Assembly: GCF_004027225.2 (NCBI RefSeq)
Contig: NC_044279.2
Span: 46,400,744-46,464,743 of the forward strand
From: Strigops habroptila
Taxonomy: Eukaryota > Chordata > Aves > Psittaciformes > Psittacidae
Length of the DNA stretch: 64,000 nt
Direction: 5' to 3'
Shown here piece after piece: positions 1-14,517 of the stretch. A program made the position numbers and the translations under genes. The stretch's first letter is position 1, and the number at the start of each line of letters is the position of its first letter. The notes under the pieces were generated by a model, which saw nothing but the letters and a program-made list of their open reading frames with translations, did no database searches and was not told where the DNA came from.

Positions 1-2807
1 CACACTGAAGTTTCAGTCGCTACCCCGAGGGCAAAACACCAGGTGATATTTGTAATTCTTCTGTATCTGTAACGCCCTTTTGCAAGCTGTTTTGTTCAAA
101 ACAACATTTCCAACTGGCGATATGTGAAAACACTACAACTGTCTCTCTGAACCCAGCTGAATAAATTCTGAGCAAAGCCAGCTCCATTTTGTGTATACTA
201 TTTTCCCAGAATCAAGTCCTGGAATAGCAGGGACCTTGCCACACTGAGGCAACCAGGGATAGAGAAGCAATAACTGCCCAAAAGTAGTAAGAAACCTGCA
301 GTGGCATGAAACATTGCGACTTAAAAAAGCATAGACACAATCACTTCCCTCCTGAGTTCTGCCTGTGCATCTGTTGAACTTCTTGCGTTCTACCACTTTG
401 AATTTTTTCCTAAGGCAATCCATCTTCATTCCTGCTATAAAGGTGACTGAACTTAACCAGCTCAGCATAACTCAGGGCAATGTATTGTAACAAATCTCAA
501 GTGTCTCAATGACATTGTAATGGCTTGCAGCGAACTTTAAAAGGTCACATATACTTTTAAACATGCCATATTTGAACTGCTTCCTCTGCCTGCCTGTAAC
601 TCTTGCATATGTTACCAAGTCTCTTAAATTAGTTACTTTAGTTTAGTTAAGATCAATCCTCTTCCCCTGTTCCTCATGAAAAAGAAAATAAACAGAAAGC
701 AAGCAGTCCTGCATTTTCTCTGAAGTGCAGAGAAGATAATAGGAAAAACTGTGTAATTTCAATTGCTGCACTGTAATGGAATAGATCACCCAGAGTGATT
801 GGGGAATCTCCATCCATCTTCAAGGCACCCTAACTAAACATGCTTATTTGAGAGCAAGATACCCTACAGGTAATGTGATGTTAATAGAAAACTAAACACA
901 GCAGCCTTTTTTTAAAAAAATCCTGAAATCAGGCTTGAAAATATTCCACAAGTGTGCAAAACTTTGTTATGACAAGTGACAGCCATGAAGCCCTTTCACT
1001 ACTAGGGCAACTAACCCAGAAGCCTATAAGCTGCTACAAAGGTTACAGCCATGAAGAAACACAGCCATTAGTTTAAGTGAAATCTGTTAAAGCTAACTGA
1101 TAAATAATTTCTTGGCCTTCAACGATCAAGTTTCCTTTATGTGCCCTTTCAATATTGGTAATGAGGTGCTTCCTAGCCTCAGTTTAACTTTAGCCAGAAT
1201 TCATTAATGCTTTTCCAGAGCTCCTCAATTAACCTGAGAACAGGGACAAGGGATAAAAAAAATAAAAAAATCTGGAAAATTGCTTAGAAAACATTCATAT
1301 GTTTGCCAAGCATCTGAACAGCAGAGGTCTGGAGAAGCTGATCTGAAAAGAAAGCAATGAACCCTGCAGCTATAAACTACTGTGGGTTTTTAGCACGTGT
1401 TATAAGTGGTTGCAATTTGAACATGTCTTGAAGCAAACTGTTGATGCAGCAAGAGTAGTTTAAACCTGCTGGCAGATGCTGTGATTGAGTTTGTCCTAGC
1501 ACTGACCACCTATACTGAATGCTGCTACCAGTAAATTTAGCTTTGTTCATTGACCTTACAATGAATATGACAGTCTGGCACAGTTGTTTACGAAGCTTGT
1601 CATACATCCAGTTGTCCTGCTCTTGTTCTGACCAAAAATGCTAAGCATCAGAAGGCTTCATATCCAACTTGACAACAGAACCAGACACATGAGAATAACT
1701 GATGGATTCTATCAGCATTCCCCTCCTCCACAAAAATGTTTTCAATCTTTACACTACTCGTATTGCATATATTCATATTGCACACAGACAAGAAATAAAG
1801 AAAAAAGCTCAATATCCTCAAATCTCAATGTTTTAAGTCTGAGCAGGAAACAAATGCCATGGCAGAAATATCTGCACTTTTTATGAACAAATCCAGGTAA
1901 TGGTGAATTTCTATAGTACTCTCTTAGTGTATGACAAAACCCAGAAAGTTCCTAGATTTATATCAGATACAGCTCTTGGATATTAGAGGCACCTGGAGAA
2001 TATCAAAGAAGAGATAAACATATAGGTAATCACCATGCAGAAGCTAGCCAGATCTACTAAGAACAGTCACAAGTTCATCCCTGGGGTTTTAGCACAAACA
2101 ATGGTCTTGTCTAAGGCATAGTACTGTTTACCTACTAGCACAGCTTTCAGACAACCTGACAAACACAGGATTTTCCAAATACAGACACAGAATATTTGAC
2201 ATTTCACTTTGGTTCCCTAATTCCCAATACTTCCAAGGGTTGCTGGTAGAAGGTTTCACAGTAAAGCAGCTGAAGAATTAAATTATAAGGAAATCAGACT
2301 ACACAGTGACATAAAATACAGGACTAGCCTAGAAAGGCCTTCCAAACTTTTAGATAGATATCAAGATCTTCTCACAATACCTAAAGGTCTTGGAAAGAGG
2401 GACAACTTTTGATAATCAAATATTTGACTTTCAGTAATAATGCTACCTTGTCATGCTTATAATGACATATTTCAAGTAGTATCCTGAAGCTCAAAGATTC
2501 AGGTATCTTCTGCGACAGTTGCCATGTTACTTCAGGAACCAGACTATCAGCTATGTTTTGTTTAAATTAGGTGTAGAGTACAGGCTTACACAAGCAGCAC
2601 AAGAGGAATTCACCAGGATAAATCTGACAGCATCAGCTAGCCTAGTAACTTATGTACCCACATTAAGGTTATGTATAATACTTTGCAAGCAACCATAACA
2701 ACAAAAAGCTCTCTGGTATACACAGAACATATTTAACTATAAATGCTAGACAGATAGTGTTTACAAAAGCTTCTGGTTTCCTGTATTTGAGTACTTATTG
2801 CACTTAC
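1..2807 (-). other. POC1B: POC1B intron 9 (5' part only)
   Basis: This AT-rich stretch follows the donor of POC1B exon 9 and runs off the left edge. I looked on the minus strand for the remaining C-terminal exons (the linker and coiled coil of POC1B) and recognised none, so they probably lie outside the window. Open frames of 76 to 111 codons occur here but show no family resemblance and no good splice context. No CR1 fragment was recognised. Confidence 0.6.
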
Positions 2808-2960
2808 CTCAACTGACTGAATTTTTTCACCATGGAGATGAGGTGACCTTGGGTAAATATCAAGAAGATGAGGAGGATCATCAAGATTTGTTCTTCTAAT
2901 ATGGTGTTTAAGAACTTCTTTATAATCACATGAATCAAAGTTGGTTTTCCATAGTAATAC
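2808..2960 (-). CDS. POC1B: POC1B exon 9
   Basis: The 153-nt exon (phase 0 to 0) starts [10 protein letters not shown], the last propeller strand, and continues into the linker with the family motif [20 protein letters not shown]. The acceptor is cttacag and the donor GAG|GTAAGT. Confidence 0.94.
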
Positions 2961-5900
2961 CTGTAAGGAGCCATCATATCAGTAACCACCTAAAACCTAT
3001 TCAGTGCCTAAAACATAACTACTCAGTGAAGTCTGTTATTACTAATAGATCACAACATCAGAATGAGCCTGCTGTCACCATTTAGTCTATCTTTACTACA
3101 ACACAGGCACTTCCCCAAAGTATCCTGTGCTTCAAATCTAACAAATTTAGTTTAATCTATTTAAATATATATATCTAAAAGATGTCTCAATGCTCAAAAA
3201 ACAAAGCAAACTTCTGTCCCACTGAACTGTACAAGTTATTTTTTCTGCCAAATCAAGGGATCATATACTATCAATTTTCTTTCCACTATAAAGGCTTGCA
3301 GGTCAAACAAGAAAGTTTGAGGGCAAAAGAGAAAATACAGAGTTCCATAGAACTCTAAAGCACTTGGTTCCAGTGTTTTAGCAAAAGGAATCTGTTTTCT
3401 GAATCTTGTCCAATCACATTCAAGGTAGAAACAAGATACAATAGTCAGATACGCCCAATGCAGTTCAAAACACTTACAGATTGCAGTTTCCAAAAATGCA
3501 TTGTTGATTTTTATAGCTACTCCCTAAATTAGAGGGGACAAATGTGGCACCATGATCAGACTTAAAACTGTCCAGCCAAAAATATTTTTGACAACTATTA
3601 CAAATATTTTCCAGAAAATAATAACTAGACATAAACAACACAAATCACAGATTTGTTCACAGAAATTCCAAGTGACTAAATCATATTTTTAATATATTCC
3701 TAAGTAGCTGCATTGTTACAAGTTTGTTTCAGGTTCAACATTTTTCATGACTCTGTTGAGTGGAAGACCCTAAATATGCACTGAGAGACACAGTGCACGT
3801 ATAAAGATGGGCCCAAACTATTTCAGACATTAGCATCAGTGAAAACAGGATGCATGGATCTCGGTACAAACTATCTAAACCTGCCTCAGAACCTGGCATA
3901 GTTAGATGTTAGGTTAGTTGATTCACAGCAGCTCACTGTGCTGTAAGAGAGAGGTCCCGGTTTCTCTCACTCCTCAGCTGTGTAGTTCCACTACCTCCAT
4001 CACCCTGTCCAGCATAAAGTTATTCATATTTTTATTTGGATTTTCCCCATTTTTTCAAGCTATGTTTCTGCTGTTTTAGCAATTAGAACTGTCTCAGCAC
4101 TTACTGTAAACAAGAGTATAGGCAGCAAAAGCAAGACCTTTCAGTGGGGAGCATCTGAGCTCTCCGAGCTCTAAATGTTTCATTTTGCTCTAAAGTGGAA
4201 GGCCATGCCATTGCAGCTTCATCATTACAGATAACAAAATTAGTAAGAGTAAAAGCAGCACAGAAACATCTGTATATCCTTGAGTATCTCAAGGGCAATG
4301 CAAACAGCGTAAAAGCAACTATATGCACAACCCTACAAAAATAGCTATTCCATAAGGAAGTATTTGCCTTTATGTCAAGGCAGTGAGACACACTAAGTTG
4401 CCTCTTCTATATAGCAAGAGCTGAATTAACAGCACAGGCTACTACCTTCCAAAGGAATAGGTATAACTTTGCTCTTTCACTTAAAAGGTTTTATGTCTTC
4501 CATGGAAGCAGGTAAATGAAATAATTTGTTTTGTGCACATATAGCCAAGAAGTGTGAAGAACATGAACTTCAGAGCTCTACATGTTTGAGTTTTTTTGAT
4601 TGAGGAAAGAAGCAAACAGGAAGAAACAGTGCTTGTTTCAAATACCTAACATGCTTCTGAGCAAAGCTTTCAGCTGGCTCTGCACCAACCAGAAACTTGA
4701 AACTAGAAGCAGAGATACTGGTTTTCCTTCTTTCATGAGGAATAAGAGATTTTATCTGTTGTTTGAAAATGTAACAGTCTTCAAATAATAACTCAATTCT
4801 ATCACAGTGAGTTGAGAAAAAGTCCCATAACTATTTTCCTGGCAGACGTGGGAGAGGACTGCGGATGGGTCAGCAAAAAAAGTATGTTTGTGGAGTACAC
4901 ATGTGCATACACCAACAGAAAATTGACACTCAGGAATAAAGTTCTTATGTTTACTATAGATAAAGATACATACATAGGTAGTTACCACATAATGGTTAGC
5001 ACTGCACATTTTAAAACTTACAATACAAAATTGAAAGTTATAGCAAAATAAGTAGCCCTCTCCCACTAGAACGTTCACAGGAAAAAGGGGAAAAACTTCA
5101 AGAGGTAAAAACATGCCTTTCTGTAAGGTAAATAAAACCAGGATTCATTATCAGACCTTCTAGAACCTGGCTACTTTTTAAATTCAACATTTACTTAAGA
5201 AAGCACTTCCTGATGAAACTGGATCTTCCCTCTCATGCATTCAGCATGAAACCACTACACTGAATTGCTGAGAAATGTGAGTCACATTACAGATTTTGCA
5301 CTATAATACCTACTCACCCCAAGATCCCACATGCCACCAGCTTTACAGCATGGAGTCAAAGCAGGAGAAAGGCAATGAAATGACTCCACTGAATATGCAT
5401 ATCATTCAGGGGATCCCAAATTCAAAGGAACCTTGCAGTAAGACAGGCACTCCTAGGGTATGTTGGCATTTATTTCAGAGGTTGAGTTAGGCTTAATACT
5501 GTAGGTCCTTTCCATTATCATAGCTTCTCAGATGGATCTTCTGTCATGTGGCCTAGTCTAATACATGCACTTCAATTCCTCCGAGTTAAGTATAATTGTC
5601 ATAATACTAATTGTCATAAAACTCAAAAGTAAGTATTCATGAGAAGTAAGGTAAACAATTCAGGATTACCTAGGAATCAAAGCTTCATTCTGAAACTGAA
5701 AAAATTTTCATTAAAAAACAAAACCAAAACCCTTTGGTACAGAAAATAAAAAGATCAGACTAGTGGCTCAAGGAATAAGTACCTTTTCTCCATACTTGGG
5801 AATTTTTCTGCTTGTAAAATTAATATTGAGAGTTTGCTAGTGTTTTCACTTTTCCAATAACTGCAAGTCTTGGCACTGGTTCTTTCTAACAGTTTGTGAT

Positions 5901-6622
5901 AGAAAGGAATGAGTGCTTTCAAGTCATTCTAGAAAGTGTGCTACCTGAAGTGACAAGTAAAAACCAGAAACAGACTGTATTCTTTCTAATGATAATAAAG
6001 TTTTTAACTGAAAAGTATTTATTACATCCCAAGACTGTCTCTGTTTCTCTGCTGAAATATATTTCAAACTCCACCAAAACAGACTATAAATATGATTTAC
6101 GGTAAATTCAAAAGATCTTAATTTCTACAGTGTGGCTTTGTGTGTCTACATCAAGCTTTTAGCTTTTCATAACAGGAAGCAATGAAAAAGACAACTAATA
6201 TTAAAAAATATTTCAGATTCTGAAACTCTCAGCCTTGGGTTACAAAGATTTTTTCTCTTTGGAGACTGTAAAGACCTGATAGAAATTATTTCAAGCTTGA
6301 TAGTGTTTTTGTAATTATGAGATTTATCACAGCAGATGAAGATTAATTGTATGATTTGCTGTTTAACTTTTTTTTGTTTTAAATGCTCAAACGACTCTTC
6401 CCTGCATGAAATCTAATACTTTGCTAATTTGCATTAGTGAAACTGCAAAGCCAACAATTTTCCCAATTCTAGCAAAGTTTTCCCAGTAGTACAACTTAAT
6501 ACTTACAATTACAGAGTAGTAACTTTAAAAGAAGTGAAAACCTAATGGAGAGTACAGATTTTAATACTAGTTGCAACCCAACTACTTTGTTGACACCGAA
6601 TTGTGACACTTAAAATATTTCT

Positions 6623-6658
<36 letters not shown>

Positions 6659-9600
6659 TCCTTTATTTTAATATGTAGAACAGAAATGGATAGTGTTATG
6701 GTCATCTCATCATAACATCCAGTTGAAAGTCTGTGTAACATACTGATAGACAGAATACATGTCAGCATGCTGTAATTAGCATGGTTCTGTGACATACTAC
6801 ATTTAACTCCCATCCACTGTAACAAACATTACAACAATTAAAGAGACAATACCACGAACCTGAGCATCTGCTCCACCTGAGGCAAATTCTTCCCCTTTCT
6901 TTGAAAAAGCCACAGAAAGTACGGGTCCCTGAAAGAAAAAAAATCAGCATACATTAAAGTTATGCTATTACTGTAATCATGGTATTTTAATACAATGAGA
7001 AAAAGACTTATGCCATTATCTAATATAAATAAATTTTTCAATTTTAATAAAGGAACAATCTAACTGTAGTGAAATTTTTGCAAAACAACTTGACTGAAGA
7101 GTTGCTATTGCTTATCTTTGAAAGATGCTGTATTACAATTACTACAATCAATACTAGGAAAATACTGGCATTTTCCTTAGATTTTATGCTTTAACTCTGC
7201 AGTGAAGAGTTATCAAATATATATTATATTACTCTATGCGTTTCAGTGATTCATTATCAAAAGCAGGGTTTTGCATTAAAAAGAAAGGGAGAAAACATCT
7301 GCTATTCTTCATGAAACCTATCTTCCATAACTCTCCCTGTTCTTAGCACTGTTTTTCAATAGACAAAGACTACTGTGCCAAATAATTGATTTTGACAATC
7401 AAGAATTAATTCAGAACACAATATATTACTTAACATTAAGCATGCATAAAATATTGACAGATTAATTGCACAGTCATAGGTAAAACTGATGCATTTCCTT
7501 ATGCATTTGTGGTTAAGGTGTCTTAATACAACTCTACGTTGTCCACTAAAGCTTACCTGCAAAGTGCAGGATACAAGACACAATGGCATAAGTGTTACCT
7601 TCCCTTTGAAAAGATACCAAATAATCTATTAAGGTCTCTATTTAAATAGGATTATTGTATATACCTTGTGCCCATGAAGAGTGTAAATAAGTCTTCCTTC
7701 TAACAGGTCCAAAATCTTAAGGGTGCCATCATCAGAAGCAGTGATGAGATAGTTACCAGAAGGATGGAATGATACACAGTTAACTCCTGCTCTGTGAACT
7801 AATTTACAGAAGATAATATTCAAAGACTGTATATATCTACCAACAGGAAATGCAGACTTTATTTCTTTGGTCTTTTCTACTTCCCAGAGAACAAACTACT
7901 TGATTTAAGGGAAAAACAACCTACGTGCTGGGGCATAGCACTCTCCAAAGTAACTGATTAGTTCTAAGAATTAAGAGAAGCATTGCAAAGGAATAATCAC
8001 AATTCGGACTGGACTTTTAGGGTTGCTAGACTACAAAAAGATTCTTTACAATATGAATTGTTTCTCTACTTTCCCCATTAAGGAGTGAGATCAAATAACC
8101 TAAATAAATCACACTGAATTGCACAGAACTCCATTGTTTTTACCTTTGTAATGCTGCAGTAGCTTGTTCATTCGAATATCCCACAATCTCACCGTATGAT
8201 TGGAACCTGCAGAAGCTATACACGTACCACTTGGGTTGAAATCCACAAAATTTGCAAATCTAAATATAATTGATGAAAACAGATTAATTACATGTTTCCA
8301 CAGAAATACTGGGGGGGGTGTGTGCATATGCACACACACACACACACACAGAGAGATATATATATATACACACCACATTAACACTGAGTTGCCACAAATT
8401 TGTGTGGAATCAAATAAGGTATTTTAAGCAACTGAAATAAGCATAAGAAAATAAGATGTGCATGATAAATCAGACTGTATAATCTGGCTTTTGTTAAAAA
8501 GATAGTATAATTGTTCTGACTCAGATTTTCACAGATTGTGTTGCAGTACAAAGCTCCTAGAAGGAAGTGCTGCAAAGAGTTTGTAAGCAGAAAGTAAAAT
8601 AATTTTGTCTAAGAACAGAATAGCTAGCTATAACAATATTTTAGCCTAAAAAAAAGATAGATAGATAGTTTTCTGCAGCTCTTTATTCATGAGGAGGCAC
8701 CCATGAAAATAGCAAAGTAAATATACAAGACTTAGATTCCACTGCCTTTGTTAATTAAAACTCTGGTTCCAAGATGTTTAAGACAACTACAGGTAAGTAA
8801 AAGCAAATATTTTCTAAACCTAAATAAGGCAGGTCACTCAAGCCAACATAATACTGTTTTCACCAACAAGTGAAGAATTCTTGAACTTCTCTTCTTTTTG
8901 AAGCACCCGGTATCAAAAAGCATTATCGAAACAAAGCAAAAACATGAAAACCTTCAAAAGTCCAAGAACAATCTGACTTCTCTCTGGCTTATTTCTTGAC
9001 TATTAGAAAACAGCTTGGTAGGTACAATCAGTTAAACTTTTTAGAACAATGTGATACAAACTATTTTAGTTTACGTGGGTGGTAGAAGTTTGATCTATTT
9101 TCAGACGTAACATATATAGATGTTATGAACTAAAACATGAACAATCTCATGAAAATTGCACACTTTCATTTCTCCTTTTTGCTAGTAACACTTACCCTTC
9201 ATAATCTAAGAGGCTCTCAATACAAGTTTTATTTCTTGTATCCCAGATCTTAACAGATTTATCCTCACTGCAAGATGCTATTAATCTTCCATCAGGTGAA
9301 AATCTGGAACATGCAAGTGTGTACATTACTACACAACTGATACTACCTAGATTAGCATTAGAGACCTAAGTTCCAAAACACCATAACCAAGAAAGCCCAT
9401 TTGGAATTAAAGTGTGTAACATTTAAAGGACATTTGAATTTCTCATATTGCTTACGGAGTAATAAAACTGAAAAGAAAAGCTTCTCTCCCCTACTTCTCC
9501 CCCCTTCATTTCACAATCAACTACAGTTAAAAACAGAGCCATAAGCAGGGAGGGTGGGGTGGGCTGTAGAGGGGGGTGGGTAACAGCAGCCTAAGGTTCT

Positions 9601-12600
9601 CGCTTCATATGCAAAAAGATTATTATAGAAAACCATAGGCAAAAAGACAAAGAGGACACAGTAGAACCTTGTGTTCCAGTTATAACTTACATATGTATTC
9701 CCCTGTGAGTTCTCTCTAGACTTACAAACTATCAGCAAAACATTCATGATTATTCCTAGACTAGCAGACTAGGTCTTTAAACAAGAAAGCTGATTCGTGT
9801 TAATTTCACCAACCATTATTATTTCTCATATGCAACTGCACAAGGACATTCGAACACAGTTCAAGAACTTTTACATACAATTGCCTAGAGCTTTTATTTT
9901 AATTTAAACAATCAGATACTTTAGAACTCTGTAGGGCTCTGCACTTCACCAGAGTTAAATTTCTTTCTCAAGAGGTTTAAATCAGGCCTCTCTTAGATGC
10001 AGATTTTCCATTAATATGGAGGAGAAAAAAAAAAAATTCAAAGAACAATCTTTTCTTGTCTTTGAAAAGCTGCCCTGCCTTTAAATAGAGTGCAAATCTT
10101 AACTTGGAGTACAAAGGCCATTTATTTTACCTTTTCCAATTATGTAAGCTTAACTCATTTTGACTCATGACCATTCTTTTATACTGCTATGTTCCAAGCA
10201 TAGTTGAGAAAACCCCTACTGTGCATAATACACCTAAAAACAAGTGAATCTGTGAAATAAGTTAATACAGCACAGAAACATACAAGACTGCAGAAAGACA
10301 GGATACAAATGAATACAGAAGACCCTATTTGTCCTCTAAAGTAAAAGAATTAACACCCAGCAAATTTAATATGTAGACATATTAACGCACAGAGCGAGCT
10401 TTCAGACTTCAACCAGGAGATGTATATATATCTCTCTAACACGTGTGTGCATACAATTGATTTATGTAAATGTCATTATTAGTGACAAATCATTGTTTAT
10501 CATTCACAGATTTTTCTTCTCTTAGTTCTGCCCTGAGAAATAAAACCCCTTTGTTAGTAGTTCTGCTTCTTTACAAACAGAATAAAAACACTTACTTGGC
10601 ACAGCAAACCCAGCGAGTGTGTTGGAATAGGGAAAACAAAAGGCATGGATGGCGAACACTCCATATTTTTATTGATTTATCATTGGACGCTGAAACTAGA
10701 AAGTCGCCATCATGAGAGAAGCTCACGCTACGAACAGATGCTATATGACCTTTCAGTACCGATGATTCTCCATGACTAGTTTGGGGGGGAAAACACAAAA
10801 CCCAAGACACAAAACACAATTATATTGAACTGACTGAAACCCTGTAAAACTCAAAGTTAACATATTTGGCATTTTATGCAAATGAAAAAGCAATGTATAC
10901 AGGTTTAATCTTAGTTCTGCCAATATTTTTGCCTTATTTGAATATTAATTACTAGAATAACAGGCCTCAAAGCAATTGTATGACCAATTTTGGAGAACAG
11001 TGTAATTCACTAGCAGCACTAGCCTCCATACTTGAAAGAGAATTTATTATATTTTTGATACAGTAATCTATAAAATATTTTAAAGTTTAAGTAACACCAG
11101 TCTTATAAGATCATTCTTAATAGCTAATAATCACCACTACTTGAGAACAGTCTAAAAAAGCAATTCAAAATTTTTTCCAAAACCGCTATTTTTTGTTTCC
11201 CTTCTCACTTGTCTCCCCAAAATGAAGTGCAGCCATACAATCCTTATTAAAAGAAATATATAGTTTAAGCCAGAAGTACTACTAAGCATAGTCCTATGCA
11301 CATGAAATTATGACCTCTGAATTGCTGTATCTTTGAAACTTCAGAATATTCAGTAAAGAACAGAGTAACACAGTAAAGAACTGTGTTGTTTACACTCCCT
11401 AATCTCTGTTTCTGTCAAAGCCCAAGGACACGGGAAGGAGAGACAAACTTTTCTTGGGTAAAGACTCAATTATTGATGTTGCACATTAATGAAACACATG
11501 GCCAGCATCACCTAGTTATACTCACATGCAAGGAATCCATAGTCTGACAGTACGATCCCGAGAAGCTGAAGCAAGTAGCTGCCCATCTGGCGAGTACTGT
11601 ACGCTGGTCACTGCTTCTGCGTGGCCTACAAATCTGTAAGCTCTGCATTGTGCCTTCAGCTTCCACACCATAAGAAACCTATCCAAAGAGGAGGTAGCTG
11701 GCAAGAAATAAAAGATACTATAAGTCTACTCACTCTTAATAGAAAAATCAGGGCTAATGCCTACAGATTTGGAATACCCAGTGAACTGACTGTGTATTAG
11801 GGGGAGGAAGAAGTTATTAGGTTTTAATAGATACTTGGCCTAAGCAGACGCCTGGCAGCCAGCAATGTCAAAACCAGGCTTTTGGAAGGATATCAGAAGA
11901 CAAGGAGGAGCAAAGGATAATCCTTAACAAGTAGCTCTCCCATATATTAGGCAAACTGGCTTACAGGTACTTTAAAGCCATAGAACAAAAAATACAAAGC
12001 AGAACATCATGCACATTCATTAAGTATGAATCCAGATTTAGCATTAACAAAGCATGCAGGACAAATAAAACCAAGGGATCCACACTCCCACCCGTGTTAT
12101 AAAATCCCTACCCCTAGTACAGAAAGGGATGCAGAGGAAGAACAGTAACCTGCTGGAAGTTGAAGAGGACTTTAAAATGATGTTTTTTTCTCTTCCCACC
12201 CTCTTCCGGGCACCAACATAGCACAAAGGAATGAAGTTTATCAGCATGTGTGTCAAGGCAAGCCTCAAACAAAATATTAGGTATTAAACTTTCTTTAGGG
12301 ATTTGGCACAGAGATACTACTTTTACTCTCCAAAGACTAGCTAATGGTAAAAGATACAAGCATAGAGAGAGCCTGGTCCCACATCAATAGGCCTAAATTT
12401 GACACAGAAGTACAGGATATTTCTCCCCTCCAACTTCTCAGAACTCTGTTTTACAGCAGGCTCTTTCTAATTGTACTTGAATGATTTCTTTCTTCCCTTT
12501 GATTCAGAAAAATGTGACCTAGAGTTGCATAAAACAGAAAGGAAGAAGTGAAATATAAGCTAAAACAGAATTTGAAGGCATCAGGTTGGAAATGTGCAAC

Positions 12601-14485
12601 AGACAAGCCTGATGGTTTCCAAAACAAATAATGCATGTGGTACCTTATGAACTGCATGAAGGCAATGTAATACTAGCCCTCTTTGCTTTCTGTTCTGAAA
12701 ACTAGAGGAAAACATCTTCCTTGTTCTCCCTCTGGACTCCCTGTTGCCTAGGCTCATGCAGCATTCCCTCTCCACCCTTAGGAAGGTTTCTCTCTTGAAA
12801 CCACCTGCTCATTACTGCAACACTCAAAGACTATTACTATCTCCGATACTGCAGTTCCAGCCCAACTGACACCACTCCAGGGGTGACAGAAGACAGAAGA
12901 GTGCTGCCCAGGAGAGCGTGAATAACTGACAGACCTGCTGCAGAATTATTTTCCTAAGGCACACAGGCTGATGTGACTCTGTATCTGTACCCCTCTCTCA
13001 TGCTGTTAATCCAGACAAAGAAACTCTAAGCCAAAACTCTGAATCTATATTCAGTTTTGGCCCTATCCTGCCCAGGAAACCAGGGCCCTTTACCCTTAAC
13101 AAGCCTCAGTCGAGTTATTCCCCCTTCAAGTAGGCTGAAATCCATTTGGTGCATATGGCTAACACCCAAGTATTTTGCTGTAACAGCAAACATTTTATCG
13201 TAGCTAACCATACGCACTAAATACAGGAGTATACAGGGCAATGATGTCACCAGCAGTAATTTTCATTATCAATACTAATCTTAAGAACAGTTGTATTCAC
13301 CAAAAATAAGCTATTACTGTTATCAAATAAACTTCTCTATTTCTCTTTTTATTCCATTTTAAGGGATTTTGCCTACTTTATAACAATGCTTGCTTCTCCA
13401 GTTTTCTCAAGCACAGTATCTTATGGATTTCTCCTCAATCCTTTATGCATTTTTCTCCCCTCGAGTTCGTGTTGTCCATGCATTTAAATGTTCAAAAGAA
13501 GGGGAACAAGGACCATCTAGGGCAGATTACACATGAGATCTTACACCAGTGCAGACCAGACGCAGCTGATGCACTCTCAGCGCCTGCTAAGTATTCCAGC
13601 AACCTACAATCTGACTTTCAATTACCAGACTACCAGTAAATGGTCCACAACAGATCTCCAGGGCTAATTGAAAGATTGGAACTGAAACAAAAGAAACATA
13701 GGTCCAGAAGAATTTCTTTAAGATGGGTTGTACAACAAACGGATCTGTTGCACTTGCTCCTTAGAGAAACCACAACATAACCAGAACCAAGCTTAGAGGT
13801 GAAAGACAAAATTTGTCTTTGCTGTAGTAATGAAAATATTTGATCAACTGCAAAATATAACTAGAAAGAAGAAAGCTGAATATTCACACTGAGCTGACTC
13901 CAATTTAAAACTGAATCTAGTTTATAAATTCAGTGCCTTTCCCCCCCCACCTTCTTTCTTAAAGTCAGTGCTTTCTGTACACACCCAAGTATAGCTGACG
14001 CATCAGTAGCTAATTTGCTTTTCTGGTGATGAGTCATAACAGAATTGAACACCAAAGAATAGACTTCGCCTTATGCAAAGGCCAAGTTTACGCATGGCTT
14101 TGCTGCAGTTCTCTAAACAGATATCTGGGCTTAACATATGCCACGAAAAAAATTTATGGTATTTACAATGAAACAAAGTTCAATTTATAAGTTGTGAATA
14201 TTGATAGCATACATTTTCACATGTACACACATACACATGAAGACACAAGTTGCCGCAATATGGAATTACCATTACACTCTCATTTCCCACAGCAGCACAG
14301 TACTGACTATATGAAAGTTGTGCAAAGATCAGAAAAGACACACTCAGCCAGGCTCTAATAGCTAAATGTACCTTTTGGTCATCCTTTTCCTCTACCAAAA
14401 TACTGAGACCCCCCAATATAATTAAATCAGTGCAAGAATTACAGGTCAGATGAAGTACAGGACTGTGTACATGACGTGTGTGTGT

Positions 14486-14517
<32 letters not shown>

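Noticed and set aside
133..468. 111-codon minus-strand frame near the left edge, considered as a POC1B C-terminal exon
   Set aside because: The peptide does not resemble the POC1B linker or coiled coil and has no fitting splice sites.
1377..1607. 76-codon minus-strand frame in POC1B intron 9
   Set aside because: No resemblance to POC1B or any known domain; probably chance.
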